This document shows, piece after piece, positions 8,770 through 17,098 of a stretch of DNA of 64,000 nucleotides. The stretch is from Paenibacillus borealis (GTDB lineage: Bacteria > Bacillota > Bacilli > Paenibacillales > Paenibacillaceae), in NCBI RefSeq assembly GCF_000758665.1, contig NZ_CP009285.1, positions 6,758,001 to 6,822,000 of the forward strand, given 5' to 3'. Both the position numbers and the translations under genes were made by a program. The stretch's first letter is position 1, and each line of letters begins with the position of its first letter. The notes below the pieces were generated by a model, which had not been told where the DNA came from, made no database searches, and saw only the letters and a list, made by a program, of their open reading frames with translations.

Positions 8770-8886
8770 ATGAGCGAAGAAGTTAGAGGCGGATACGGAT
8801 ACGGACACGGTGCATTCACAAGCACAGGCGCAATTCTGGTTCTCTTTATCCTGCTGGTTATCATCAGCCGTTCACTCTTTGTCTAA
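8770..8886 (+). CDS. YjcZ-family sporulation micropeptide, 38 residues
   Basis: A 38-residue protein that starts MSEEVRGGYGYGHGAFTS and ends in one hydrophobic helix, AILVLFILLVIISRSLFV. A short Gly/Tyr-rich head followed by a single transmembrane segment is the hallmark of the YjcZ family of small sporulation proteins (Pfam YjcZ). AAAGGGG lies 7 bases before the ATG at 8770; an in-frame ATG at 8764 is too close to it. A sporulation-type promoter lies upstream and a hairpin terminator downstream, so it is a complete single-gene unit. The protein should sit in a membrane of the mother cell or forespore; its exact role is unknown. Confidence 0.85.
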   Translation: MSEEVRGGYGYGHGAFTSTGAILVLFILLVIISRSLFV

Positions 8887-8986
8887 CCGGGAATAAGTCC
8901 CTGGAGGGAGCCCAGTGCTCTCTCCGCTCCCCGTGTTGCAGCATTCCCTGTTCCACCTGAAATTAAGAGGGCAAACCCCTCTGTAT

Positions 8987-9031
8987 AAAAATGGCCTCAC
9001 GCTCCGCTTGGCGGAGAATGAGGCCATTTTT
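8987..9031. terminator. Bidirectional terminator between the micropeptide gene and ecsB
   Basis: AAAAATGGCCTCA pairs with TGAGGCCATTTTT, and inner arms CTCCGC and GCGGAG extend the hairpin. A-runs and T-runs on both sides let it work for the plus-strand micropeptide gene and the minus-strand ecsB. Confidence 0.9.
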
Positions 9032-9064
9032 CATGTGACAATTCCTATCCAAACAACACCTGTT

Positions 9065-10285
9065 CTACAAGTCATCCTCATCCATGCGGGCTTCCTTTCG
9101 GGTCGAATAGGCTTTGAACAGATAGGCCAGCAGGAATCCGCAGGCAAATGTCCCGAGAACCGGCAGCGGACGCTCTCCCAGCTGAAGCAGAAGAGGCAAG
9201 CCGGTCAGCAGCGCCAGCACCATATGCGCCCGGAAGACAAACTGGATGGTTCCCTTGCTCTTGCTGCCTTCCGGCAGCGGATACACGGTCAGCCAGAACG
9301 ACTCGCTGTGCAGCTTGCGCAGCGCCGTCAGCTGAATCCCCATCAGGAAAAGGAAGAATACATAGATGCCGCTGCCGGTATAGCTGGCCTGATTCATCCA
9401 GACCAGGAACAGGTCCAGCACGGCGATCCGCAGGACGATCCCGAAGATGTCGCCCCGGGCGAAGCTTTTGGTCAAGAGGAACCGGTAAGCCGAATTCCGC
9501 TGCCAGGGTATGCCGCCGCCCCACCGAGACAGGTAGCGCCGGGCATAGACCCGCTGCTCACGTCCGGGGACATCAACGAACCAGCCGAGGACCATAAGCG
9601 CCCGGGTCCCCTGATTCTTCTCCATCGTAATCAGGCGTTCCCACGGAACAGAGTGCCGGCCGGGTACGGCCAGCGCTGCCGCGTAAGCTGCCCCCAGAAT
9701 TACGATGAAGATCAGAGCACGGACCGAAGGCTGCCATACCCAGGCGGCAACCATCAGGGTGCCCACTGCCCAGCGCAGCAGGTTGTAGCCTATAGCCGCC
9801 GGCCGGGAGAGCATAGCGGTCTCCCGCCATAACCCGAAGCTGGCGAGCAGCTTCACCAGGATCAGGACGAGGAGCGTAGCCAGCAGTCCCTTATGGGATT
9901 CATCCGTGCGTATGTACAGCGGCCATAATGTAATGAGGACAAAAGCCAGCCGCAGGATCTTCCACACATTCCCGCTGACCCAGGACGGGGCGAAATACTC
10001 CTTCATCCGGTGGCCCTGCGGCAGCAGGAAGATGGTATCCGGAGTCTGCAGATAGGTCCGGAAGCTGCTGTGCACCGCCGCCGGCACAAGCAGGACGAGC
10101 ATAATCCAGTGGATGGGAATGCCTGACGGAAGATCACGCAGCAGGGAAGTGTACCAGGCGGAGAAGATGATCAGCACCAGCAGGAAAACCATTGCTACAC
10201 CGCTCTGAATGATATACCCCATATAGGGGATCAGGCTTCCTGTAAACCGGCTGCGCCGCTGCCGGCGCAGCTCCTTCAAATCCAT
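9065..10285 (-). CDS. ecsB: ABC transporter permease EcsB
   Basis: 406 residues, close to the B. subtilis EcsB length. About nine or ten hydrophobic segments are visible, with the N-terminal pattern of EcsB (RRRQRRSRF-type basic start, then IQSGVAMVFLLVLIIFSAWY and PDTIFLLPQ). It forms the membrane part of the EcsAB exporter, which in B. subtilis affects protein secretion, competence and regulated intramembrane proteolysis. The start follows the ecsA stop by one base and has its own GGAGGG site 7 bases upstream, so translation is coupled. It ends in the shared terminator at 8987-9031. Confidence 0.85.
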   Translation of the reverse strand: MDLKELRRQRRSRFTGSLIPYMGYIIQSGVAMVFLLVLIIFSAWYTSLLRDLPSGIPIHWIMLVLLVPAAVHSSFRTYLQTPDTIFLLPQGHRMKEYFAPSWVSGNVWKILRLAFVLITLWPLYIRTDESHKGLLATLLVLILVKLLASFGLWRETAMLSRPAAIGYNLLRWAVGTLMVAAWVWQPSVRALIFIVILGAAYAAALAVPGRHSVPWERLITMEKNQGTRALMVLGWFVDVPGREQRVYARRYLSRWGGGIPWQRNSAYRFLLTKSFARGDIFGIVLRIAVLDLFLVWMNQASYTGSGIYVFFLFLMGIQLTALRKLHSESFWLTVYPLPEGSKSKGTIQFVFRAHMVLALLTGLPLLLQLGERPLPVLGTFACGFLLAYLFKAYSTRKEARMDEDDL

Positions 10286-10286
10286 A

Positions 10287-11033
10287 TCATTTCCCTCCCT
10301 GAACCAGCTCGTAGAACAGCTGCTCCAAATTCAAGCCCTGCAGCCCGGCCTTCGCGGTCATCTCGGCGAGCGTTCCCTCCGCGATGACCATTCCGCGGTG
10401 CAGGACAATGAACCGGTCGCAGTAGTTCTCGATGGTGGAGAGGATATGCGAGCTGAGCAGGATGGATGCCCCGGATTTCTTCAGGTCCAGCATGAAATCC
10501 AGCAGGGAGCGGATGCCGAGCGGATCGAGGCCGAGGAACGGCTCGTCAATGACATACAGTGCCGGGCGTGCTACGAATGCACACATAATCATTACCTTTT
10601 GCTTCATGCCTTTGGATAGATGGGAGGACAATGTATCCATCTTGTCCTCCATATTGAAGAGTGCGGCCAGCTGGCCGGTGCGCGATTCATAATCACTGCG
10701 CTCCACGCCGTAAGCTCTGGCAGTGAATTCAACATGCTCGCGGACTGTCATTTCCTCATAGAGCAGCGGAGATTCTGGAACGAAGGACAGTGCGCTGTGA
10801 TAGCTCTCAGGGTCGCTGCTGCGCGTCTTGCCCTGTACCGTAATCTCACCCTTATGCGGAGACATGAGTCCCAGGATATGCTTCATGGTTGTACTTTTGC
10901 CTGCGCCGTTTAAACCGATAAGCCCGACCATTTCACCGGGCTGAACCTGCAGGCCGATATCATGAAGCACCGGCTTGTTCAGGCTGTATCCTCCGCTTAA
11001 GCCCGTAATTTGCAATACGGGGGCTGTGTTCAT
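10287..11033 (-). CDS. ecsA: ABC transporter ATP-binding protein EcsA
   Basis: 248 residues, matching EcsA. Walker A GLNGAGKST is at about residues 42-50, the signature is LSKGMKQKVMI, and Walker B is YVIDEPFLGLDPLG followed by the switch histidine in LLSSHIL. It drives the EcsB permease. Its ATG overlaps the stop of the helicase gene by four bases (ATGA), so helicase, ecsA and ecsB form one translationally coupled operon. The transported substrate of EcsAB is not firmly known. Confidence 0.9.
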   Translation of the reverse strand: MNTAPVLQITGLSGGYSLNKPVLHDIGLQVQPGEMVGLIGLNGAGKSTTMKHILGLMSPHKGEITVQGKTRSSDPESYHSALSFVPESPLLYEEMTVREHVEFTARAYGVERSDYESRTGQLAALFNMEDKMDTLSSHLSKGMKQKVMIMCAFVARPALYVIDEPFLGLDPLGIRSLLDFMLDLKKSGASILLSSHILSTIENYCDRFIVLHRGMVIAEGTLAEMTAKAGLQGLNLEQLFYELVQGGK

Positions 11034-12517
11034 TGACCGTCACCTCTCGGGGTTTTGTTCTTGAGCCACTTCGGGGCTCCCTTGTTCTTGCGGTTCTTGT
11101 CCCGCTCCGCATTGCTGAGCGCCTTGCTTGCCGGTGCCGCGCCGCTGCGCGTGCTCGCGGCAATTCCCGGCCGGTGCTGCTGCTCTCGCCGCACCGCACC
11201 GGCACCACCGCTGCCGCCAGCTGCGCCCGGCTGCGCGGCCGGAGCTTCGCCGCCTGTCCCTCCGGCTGTTCCAGCCGCCGAGGTCCGCACCTGCGGCTTG
11301 CCGGTGCGCGGCGCAGCTTCGCCGCCGCGCGGGGCACTTTCGCGGCGCGTTGCACCGCCGCCGCGGAATTCACTGCGCTCGCCCTCCGTCAGCGCCTTGC
11401 CAAAGGCCATTTCCCGCTCGTCCAGCTGGATATCCAGCTCGCGGGCGAATTTGCGCATGATGAACGTCTGCTGCTCCGTAACAATCGTTACGGACAATCC
11501 GCGTTTGCCCATGCGCCCCGTCCGTCCGGCACGGTGGACATAGTGCTCGGAGTCAAAGGCCGGATCGAAGCTGACGACCAGCGTCAGATTCTCAATGTCC
11601 AGGCCTCTGGCCGCCACGTCGCTGGCGACCAGCACCTTGAACTTGCCGTCCCGGAAGCGGGCCAGCACGTTTGCGCGCGTAACCTTGTCGGCGTCGCCGT
11701 ACAGCGCTGCGGCCGGAAGTCCCAGATGGTTCAGCTTCGCAGTCACTTCAGCGATGTCATCAGTAGCATTGACGAACACAATCGCCCGCTCCGGCTTGTA
11801 GTGGCGGATCACCCGGCGCAGCATATCCACCTTGTTCCGCTCCTCGGATACCACATAGTGATGCTCCAGGCTCTGAGCCGTCATCATACCGGGATCAATG
11901 CCCACCTCTGCGATATTCTTCATCTCACGGTTAGCCAGCAGCTTGGTCTCCGGCCCGATGGTCGCGGACAGCATGACCAATTGGCGTGTGCGAAGCGCGC
12001 TGCTGACGATCTTCGTCACTTCGCCCGCGCCGCTAAGCTGGAACATCTGGTCCGCCTCATCCAGCACAATCGTCGTCACCTCATGCATCTTCAGCTTGCG
12101 CAGCCCGATCAGCTCCCGCACGCGTCCCGGTGTGCCTACCACCAGCTGGGGATGCTCGCGCAGCTTGTCAATCTGGCGTTTGATCGCCGCTCCGCCGATC
12201 AGCCCCATCGCCCGGATGCCCCGGTGTGCCCCGTAGCGCTCCGCTTCGCGGAGGATCTGCATGGCCAGCTCCTGGGTCGGAGCCAGTACCAGCTTCTGCA
12301 CCGACTTCTGGTCCGGATTAATCCCTTGCAGCAGCGGCAGCAGGTAGGCCAGCGTTTTGCCTGTCCCTGTCTGGGAAGCGGCCAGCACATCTCTTCCTTC
12401 CAGCAGAAGCGGGATCGTCTGCTCCTGTACCGGGGATGGTTCGGTGATGCCGAATTCAGACAATCGGGCAACTAGGTCTTCCTCAATGCCGATAGCTGCA
12501 AAAGAAGCTTTATTCAT
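11030..12517 (-). CDS. DEAD-box RNA helicase with Gly/Ala/Arg-rich tail
   Basis: 495 residues. The helicase core covers about 1-370 with all motifs: the Q motif FGITEPSPVQEQTIP, ASQTGTGKT, PTQELA, GTPGR, VLDEADQ, SATIG, DVAARGLDIE and HRAGRTGRMG. The last 120 residues are low-complexity and rich in G, A, R and P, ending in a basic stretch; such tails bind RNA non-specifically. It should unwind RNA in cold adaptation, ribosome assembly or mRNA decay. The tail is encoded by markedly GC-rich DNA (about 11100-11380), unlike the core. First gene of the operon with ecsA and ecsB, an arrangement that looks unusual to me. Confidence 0.92.
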   Translation of the reverse strand: MNKASFAAIGIEEDLVARLSEFGITEPSPVQEQTIPLLLEGRDVLAASQTGTGKTLAYLLPLLQGINPDQKSVQKLVLAPTQELAMQILREAERYGAHRGIRAMGLIGGAAIKRQIDKLREHPQLVVGTPGRVRELIGLRKLKMHEVTTIVLDEADQMFQLSGAGEVTKIVSSALRTRQLVMLSATIGPETKLLANREMKNIAEVGIDPGMMTAQSLEHHYVVSEERNKVDMLRRVIRHYKPERAIVFVNATDDIAEVTAKLNHLGLPAAALYGDADKVTRANVLARFRDGKFKVLVASDVAARGLDIENLTLVVSFDPAFDSEHYVHRAGRTGRMGKRGLSVTIVTEQQTFIMRKFARELDIQLDEREMAFGKALTEGERSEFRGGGATRRESAPRGGEAAPRTGKPQVRTSAAGTAGGTGGEAPAAQPGAAGGSGGAGAVRREQQHRPGIAASTRSGAAPASKALSNAERDKNRKNKGAPKWLKNKTPRGDGQ

Positions 12518-12564
12518 AATAGTAATTCATCCTTTTCGCTTAAGATAATATGTTCATTATATGC

Positions 12565-12596
12565 CAAAAAGGCCTCTCCACCAAATGGAAGGCCAT
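12565..12596 (-). terminator. Rho-independent terminator of the SDR gene
   Basis: On the minus strand GGCCTTCCA pairs with TGGAGAGGCC imperfectly and is followed by TTTTTGG. It lies about 90 bases past the SDR stop and before the helicase start. Confidence 0.7.
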
Positions 12597-12681
12597 AAGT
12601 TCCAATCTACGCCATATTTTATATATGTAATTCCATCCTGCATGCAAAAGGGGACAAGCCGTTTGCTTCATAGCTGAGTAA

Positions 12682-13458
12682 TCATTTTCTGTTCATTGCA
12701 TTATAGGTCAGCTTATCCGCCAGCCGCGGAAACAAGCCGTATAGACGAATCCCGAAGGCTGCCAGTCCGGGAAGATCCACTTCTTCCTTGCCTTTCTCCA
12801 TCAGCTTCACAATCTTCGCAGACACATGCTGCGGAGTCATCATGATCCGGCTCACGCTTTTCTCATAATTGCCTGAAGGATCAGCGGTCTTGAAGAATTC
12901 GGTGGCGATCGGTCCGGGGTTCACGGCCGAGACAATAATCCCGCTCTTGCGGAGCTCCTGGCGGAGCGCATTGGTGAAGCCGAGAACAGCATGCTTGGTA
13001 GCCGTATAGGCAACCGCGCGGGCTGTGCCGATTTTGCCGGCCATAGAAGCAACATTCACGATCTGACCGCTGCCGCGCTCCAGCATATGAGGCACTACCG
13101 CCTTGGTGCAGCGGACAATCCCCATATAGTTCACGTCCATCATAGCATCGAATTCGCCGGGCTCCATCTCCGTAAACGCTGCAAACTTGCCGTAACCGGC
13201 ATTGTTGAGCAGAATATCAATTCTGCCGTACTGGTCAAGAATCTCCCCGAAGGTACGCTCCACTGCCGCCTCATCGGTCACATCACAGACGAACAGTCCA
13301 AAAACGCCCGGTATCCCGGCCGCGGTTTCTTTCAGCTTGTCTCCCGAACGGGCCAGCAGAATGGGAACAGCCCCGCGCTGGCTGAGCATCTGTGCCGTAA
13401 GCGCACCGATTCCGCTCGAAGCTCCTGTAATAACAACAACCTTGCCTTGTAATGCCAT
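12682..13458 (-). CDS. Short-chain dehydrogenase/reductase (SDR)
   Basis: 258 residues, classical SDR. The cofactor motif TGASSGIG is at residues 11-18, LLNNAGYG follows, and the catalytic Ser and YTATK are in VNVASMAGKIGTARAVAYTATKH (split here at about residues 138-160). It uses NAD(P)H on an unknown carbonyl or alcohol. The C-terminal stretch LAAFGIRLYGLFPRLADKL is hydrophobic and may touch the membrane, as in YqjQ-like members. It lies 28 bases behind cheX and probably shares its transcript. The ribosome site GGGAG is 13 bases upstream, which is long. Confidence 0.88.
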   Translation of the reverse strand: MALQGKVVVITGASSGIGALTAQMLSQRGAVPILLARSGDKLKETAAGIPGVFGLFVCDVTDEAAVERTFGEILDQYGRIDILLNNAGYGKFAAFTEMEPGEFDAMMDVNYMGIVRCTKAVVPHMLERGSGQIVNVASMAGKIGTARAVAYTATKHAVLGFTNALRQELRKSGIIVSAVNPGPIATEFFKTADPSGNYEKSVSRIMMTPQHVSAKIVKLMEKGKEEVDLPGLAAFGIRLYGLFPRLADKLTYNAMNRK

Positions 13459-13486
13459 GGAATGTGTTCAGCTCCCGATTATCCGC

Positions 13487-13942
13487 CTAAGAGATCATAA
13501 CCTGAATATCAAGCTCCCCGATGCCTTCCATCATAAGTGGAATACTCAGCGCTCTGCGCGGCAGAATAGACATGCTCTCCGTCTTCATCAGCTTCGGCGG
13601 GGTAATGTCTACCGACACCCCCTGATTGGAGAGAATAGTACTGGCATTGCCGCTGATCATGTTGCCAAGCTCCGAAATTGCACTCTGGCCCATCTCGTCC
13701 ATTTCTGTAATCACATAGCCGCCCATCATGGCCGAGACCATCTTAAGCGCCACCTGCTCGGCGATCCCGAAGATAATATTCCCGCTGAGCTGACCTGTCA
13801 TTCCCACTTGAATCCATATATGATTATCGATCAGTTCAATGTCCTTAATACCCAGAATACCGGTAGACGGCGAGACTTGTATCACCTGTTCAATTACAAT
13901 CCGTGCAGACTCTAGAAACGGATTAATTACTTCTGCTTTCAT
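13487..13942 (-). CDS. CheX-like chemotaxis/CheY-P phosphatase-family protein
   Basis: 151 residues from the ATG at 13942, chosen because a G-rich site (GAGGGGGGA) lies just upstream; an in-frame start at 13978 is less likely. The sequence has CheC/CheX/FliY family features: an N-terminal helix NPFLESARIVIEQV, GQLSGNIIFGI, and the SELGNMISGNAST helix with the conserved Glu and Asn that dephosphorylate CheY-P. It carries a single such helix, as CheX does. It is not next to che or fli genes here, so it may act on another response regulator or work with chemotaxis proteins encoded elsewhere. Confidence 0.82.
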   Translation of the reverse strand: MKAEVINPFLESARIVIEQVIQVSPSTGILGIKDIELIDNHIWIQVGMTGQLSGNIIFGIAEQVALKMVSAMMGGYVITEMDEMGQSAISELGNMISGNASTILSNQGVSVDITPPKLMKTESMSILPRRALSIPLMMEGIGELDIQVMIS

Positions 13943-14007
13943 GAAAGTGTTGTCCCCCCTCGACCAGGCTTTAGTCATATACCAAAAGTCCTAAGCAATA
14001 ATGATTT

Positions 14008-14037
14008 ATTATACTTCATATATCGGCATTATTCACC
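14008..14037 (-). promoter_or_regulatory. Candidate promoter of the cheX-SDR operon
   Basis: On the minus strand a perfect TATAAT, with GGTGAA as a weak -35 18 bases upstream. The leader would be about 60 bases. Confidence 0.4.
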
Positions 14038-14089
14038 AAAAATTAATGGTCTTGTCGAATGAATTCACAAGATAGTTTGGACGGCGACA

Positions 14090-14118
14090 TTGCCCTGCCG
14101 GGTGTAATCTCCTATAAT
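14090..14118 (+). promoter_or_regulatory. Candidate promoter of the LysR gene at 14241
   Basis: TTGCCC, 17 bases, TATAAT. It is divergent from the cheX promoter and leaves a leader of about 115 bases before the LysR start. Confidence 0.5.
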
Positions 14119-14240
14119 TTAATCAAATGCCAACACTGAACGTAAGATTTACGGCGCATACGTCCTCTGGAAAGCACCCGCTTTCCCACAAGTTACAAAT
14201 ATACGGCGGCACCATCCGGTAGCCATTAGGGGGCAAGTCC

Positions 14241-15143
14241 ATGAATATCAGCCAGCTCGAAACACTGATTACCATCTCCAAAACCATGAGTTTCCGTAAG
14301 GCGGGCGAACTGCTCAATTTGACCCAGCCAGCGGTTTCAGCCCAGATCAAAAGTCTGGAAGAAGAGTTCAAAACCCAGCTCGTTGACCGGAATCAGCCCG
14401 TAACACTGACAGACAGGGGCAAAGTATTTCTCACGCATGCGGAGCAAATCGTAGGTATCGTTGAAGAGCTTAAGCAGCGTCTTGCGGATTTGGAAGAGAA
14501 TCCTCAAGGGCATATTATTCTCGGCACGACCACCTCCATCGCGATTCAGATTCTGCCGCGGATTCTGTCTTATTTCCAGGACCAGTTCCCGCATATCAAA
14601 ACCTCGATTTCGTCCATGTCCTCCTCACAAATCTATCAGCATGTCGAAAGCGGAATCGTGGATGTCGGCATCGGCTATCTGATCGGCCGCAGTCCCGGGA
14701 TGACCACTTCTGTCCTGTATTATGATACCTTTGAACTGGTTGTCTCGCCCCGCCATCCTCTGGCCCAGGTCAAATCAGCCGGGATTGAGGCGCTCGGCAG
14801 AACACCGCTCATTCTGCTCTCCCCGGACACCGTCGGACGGAGATTCGTGGATGATGTACTCGCCAAACACGGCATTCACCCCCAGGTCATCATGGAGCTG
14901 ACCAGCAGCGAAGAGGTGAAACGGATGGTGGAGCTGGATCTTGGGGCAGCAGTTATTTCCAAACAGTCTGTAACCGCCGAGGTCAGAAACGGCACACTCA
15001 AAATCGTCCCGATTATCGAGCTTGAGGTCACTCATCCCGTAGGTGTCATCACCAAATCCGGCAAGTATGTCAATTCTGCCATGAGACAGTTCCTGAGCGA
15101 TCTTAAGGGAATGCCCGAAACCCAATTCATCGGCTCAGAGTAA
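14241..15143 (+). CDS. LysR-family transcriptional regulator
   Basis: 300 residues, standard LTTR length. The winged helix-turn-helix is at 1-60 (MNISQLETLITISKTMSFRK, then LLNLTQPAVSAQIKSLEEEF). The effector-binding region starts near residue 88 (GHIILGTTTSIAIQILPRIL) and resembles the CysL/CbbR branch of the family. AGGGGG lies 7 bases before the ATG. The gene lies upstream of the hisJ-like gene on the same strand (62-base gap) and may be transcribed with it. Its effector and targets cannot be told from the window. Confidence 0.9.
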   Translation: MNISQLETLITISKTMSFRKAGELLNLTQPAVSAQIKSLEEEFKTQLVDRNQPVTLTDRGKVFLTHAEQIVGIVEELKQRLADLEENPQGHIILGTTTSIAIQILPRILSYFQDQFPHIKTSISSMSSSQIYQHVESGIVDVGIGYLIGRSPGMTTSVLYYDTFELVVSPRHPLAQVKSAGIEALGRTPLILLSPDTVGRRFVDDVLAKHGIHPQVIMELTSSEEVKRMVELDLGAAVISKQSVTAEVRNGTLKIVPIIELEVTHPVGVITKSGKYVNSAMRQFLSDLKGMPETQFIGSE

Positions 15144-15204
15144 CCGTTAACCATTAACCAGTAACCTATTCTGCCACATTGGCCTAAGGAGATGTGTTCC
15201 CGCT

Positions 15205-16014
15205 ATGAATTTCGACCTGCATACCCATCATTTCCGCTGCGGTCATGCTGACGGAAGCATCAGAGATTATATTGAAGCCGGTATATCTGCCGGTCTGGAT
15301 GTTATCGGTATTTCTGATCACACACCCTATTTCGGAAGTCCGTCTGAGCAGGCTTTTCCGCGTATCGCAATGGCCAAATCGGAGCTTGTCCACTACGTGG
15401 AGGAAGTCCTCTCCCTGCAAAAAGAATACGAAGGCCGCATTGATGTCCTGCTCGGCATTGAATCGGACTATTTCCCCGAGCATGCGGAGCTGTACCGCAA
15501 GACGCTTGCCGCTTATCCGTTTGACTACGTGATCGGTTCGGTGCACAGCGTAGACGGCAACAGTATTTTTAATAAAAGCCGCTGGAAGGGGCTCAGCCCC
15601 GAGCAGAAGCTGGCAGCCAAAGCCGAGTACTACCGGCTGATTGCCGAATCAGCGCGCAGCGGGATGTTCCAGATCCTCGGACATATCGATGCCATGAAAG
15701 GCAACTATCCGCAGTTCTCGGAGATCTCCGCTCCCCGCGAGATTGACGAATGCCTGCAGGTGATCAGCGAATGCGGGCTGGCCATCGAGATCAATACCTC
15801 GGGCGGCACCAAGCTGTGCGGCGGCTGGTATCCGTCGGATGAGATCCTGGAGCGGGCGCTGCATTTCGGCGTGGAGGTCAGCTTCGGCTCCGATGCCCAT
15901 AAGCCCTCCCGGGTGGCTGATCAGCGCAATAACGTTGCCGCACGGCTTAAGGAGATCGGATTCAAGCACTGGGTCTACTACAAGCGGCGCGAGAAAATTA
16001 CCGTAGCACTATAG
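15205..16014 (+). CDS. hisJ: Histidinol-phosphatase, PHP family
   Basis: 269 residues, like HisJ of B. subtilis. It should remove phosphate from L-histidinol phosphate in histidine synthesis. The PHP metal motif DLHTHHFRCGH is at residues 4-14. Further metal ligands are in GISDHTPYF, GIESDYFPEH, GSVHSV, LGHIDAMK and FGSDAHKPSRV, in the order expected for a trinuclear metal site. AAGGAG lies 13 bases upstream of the ATG. No other his genes are nearby, which is normal for hisJ. Other PHP phosphoesterase activities are possible. Confidence 0.85.
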   Translation: MNFDLHTHHFRCGHADGSIRDYIEAGISAGLDVIGISDHTPYFGSPSEQAFPRIAMAKSELVHYVEEVLSLQKEYEGRIDVLLGIESDYFPEHAELYRKTLAAYPFDYVIGSVHSVDGNSIFNKSRWKGLSPEQKLAAKAEYYRLIAESARSGMFQILGHIDAMKGNYPQFSEISAPREIDECLQVISECGLAIEINTSGGTKLCGGWYPSDEILERALHFGVEVSFGSDAHKPSRVADQRNNVAARLKEIGFKHWVYYKRREKITVAL

Positions 16015-16052
16015 CAGCAGAATAGACGCGGCAATCCCCGGTTGAACAAAAT

Positions 16053-16124
16053 AAATGCACCGCATATGGTCCGGCTGTAGACGATAATTGCTATCGTCCG
16101 CCGTTACCGCTGCGGTGCATTTTT
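16053..16124. terminator. Bidirectional terminator between hisJ and the nitroreductase gene
   Basis: AAATGCACCGC pairs with GCGGTGCATTT, enclosing a second small stem ACGATA/TATCGT. T-rich sequence follows on both strands. The two flanking genes converge here. Confidence 0.85.
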
Positions 16125-16131
16125 GTTATGG

Positions 16132-16881
16132 CTATTCCTTATTCAGATTATCGCAGGTGAAGCCCTGCTGCGGGAGCGTCCGCCCGGCGTCGCCGTACTG
16201 CGGATTCAGGGCATAGAAGCGGGCAATCGTACTGCTCCAATCCCTTTCCGTAAGCCCCTGAGCCTTAAGCGACTCGCGGTGAGTCTTATTGTATGCTTCG
16301 ATCAGGCCTTTCTGATCCTGGTTGTACACTTCCTCGTGATACACAGCCTCCATAGGAAGACGCGGCTTCTTCGGCAGCTCTTCCGCCGGGTAGCCAATGC
16401 ATAGGCCGGCTACCGGGAATACATATTCGGGCAGCTGCAGCAGCTCAATCACTTCCGCTGTGTGGCGGCGCACGCCACCGATCGGGATAATCCCCAGTCC
16501 CAGCGACTCCGCGGCAGCCACCGCATTCGATAAGGCAATGCCGACATCGGCAGCGCCGACCAGCAGCGCATCGACATCCCCGGCCGCTTCAAACGGCTGG
16601 TCTTCCAGCTCGGCCGCCAGCTTGGCCCGGTGAAAGTCCATGCAGAACACCAGGAACACCGGCGCTTCAGCCACATGCTTCTGGTTCCCGCTCAGGACCG
16701 ACAGCTGCTGCTTCCGTTCTTCGCTCCGTACCGCTATGATTGATACCTGCTGGCCGTTCACCCAGGATGGGGCTGCCTGGGCCGCCTCAATAATGGTCTT
16801 CAGCTTCTCTGGTTCTACCGCCTGCCCGGTATATTGCCGGAACGAGCGGTGGTTCGTAAGTAGTCTAATCACTTCGTTCAA
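16132..16881 (-). CDS. NADPH-dependent nitroreductase/flavin oxidoreductase (NfsA-like)
   Basis: 249 residues with the NfsA/FRP-type nitroreductase layout. The FMN phosphate motif NHRSFRQYTGQ is at about 10-20, followed by AAPSWVNGQQVSII and GLGIIPIGGVRRHTAEVIELL. The extended C-terminal part (KKPRLPMEAVYHEEVYN) is typical of NfsA-type enzymes. It should transfer two electrons from NADPH through FMN to nitro compounds, quinones or flavins. It starts with TTG, supported by AGGAGG 9 bases upstream. Single gene. Confidence 0.9.
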   Translation of the reverse strand: MNEVIRLLTNHRSFRQYTGQAVEPEKLKTIIEAAQAAPSWVNGQQVSIIAVRSEERKQQLSVLSGNQKHVAEAPVFLVFCMDFHRAKLAAELEDQPFEAAGDVDALLVGAADVGIALSNAVAAAESLGLGIIPIGGVRRHTAEVIELLQLPEYVFPVAGLCIGYPAEELPKKPRLPMEAVYHEEVYNQDQKGLIEAYNKTHRESLKAQGLTERDWSSTIARFYALNPQYGDAGRTLPQQGFTCDNLNKE

Positions 16882-16990
16882 GAGTAATGTCCTCCTCGCC
16901 TAATGCTGTTTCTGTATATCCATCATAGCCTAATGCCTCCGGAAACCGCCAGCAGAAACAGGTAAACCCCGGAATCCGGTGAGGAGAGCG

Positions 16991-17019
16991 CAAAAAAATG
17001 GACCCGAATCATCGGGTCC
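16991..17019 (-). terminator. Rho-independent terminator of the metallophosphoesterase-GNAT operon
   Basis: On the minus strand GGACCCGA pairs with TCGGGTCC across a 4-base loop, followed by a run of seven T after one A. It lies about 80 bases past the GNAT stop codon. Confidence 0.9.
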
Positions 17020-17098
17020 CAGCAGCAGTTATATTTTCAAAAGGGGGTCATGTACTTAGTTTAACCTGACACTGTTAGAGTTTGATAACGGCATTATT

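Noticed and set aside
11033..12475. Long open frame of 480 codons on the plus strand
   Set aside because: It lies exactly opposite the DEAD-box helicase gene, which has all family motifs. The open frame comes from GC-rich codon structure.
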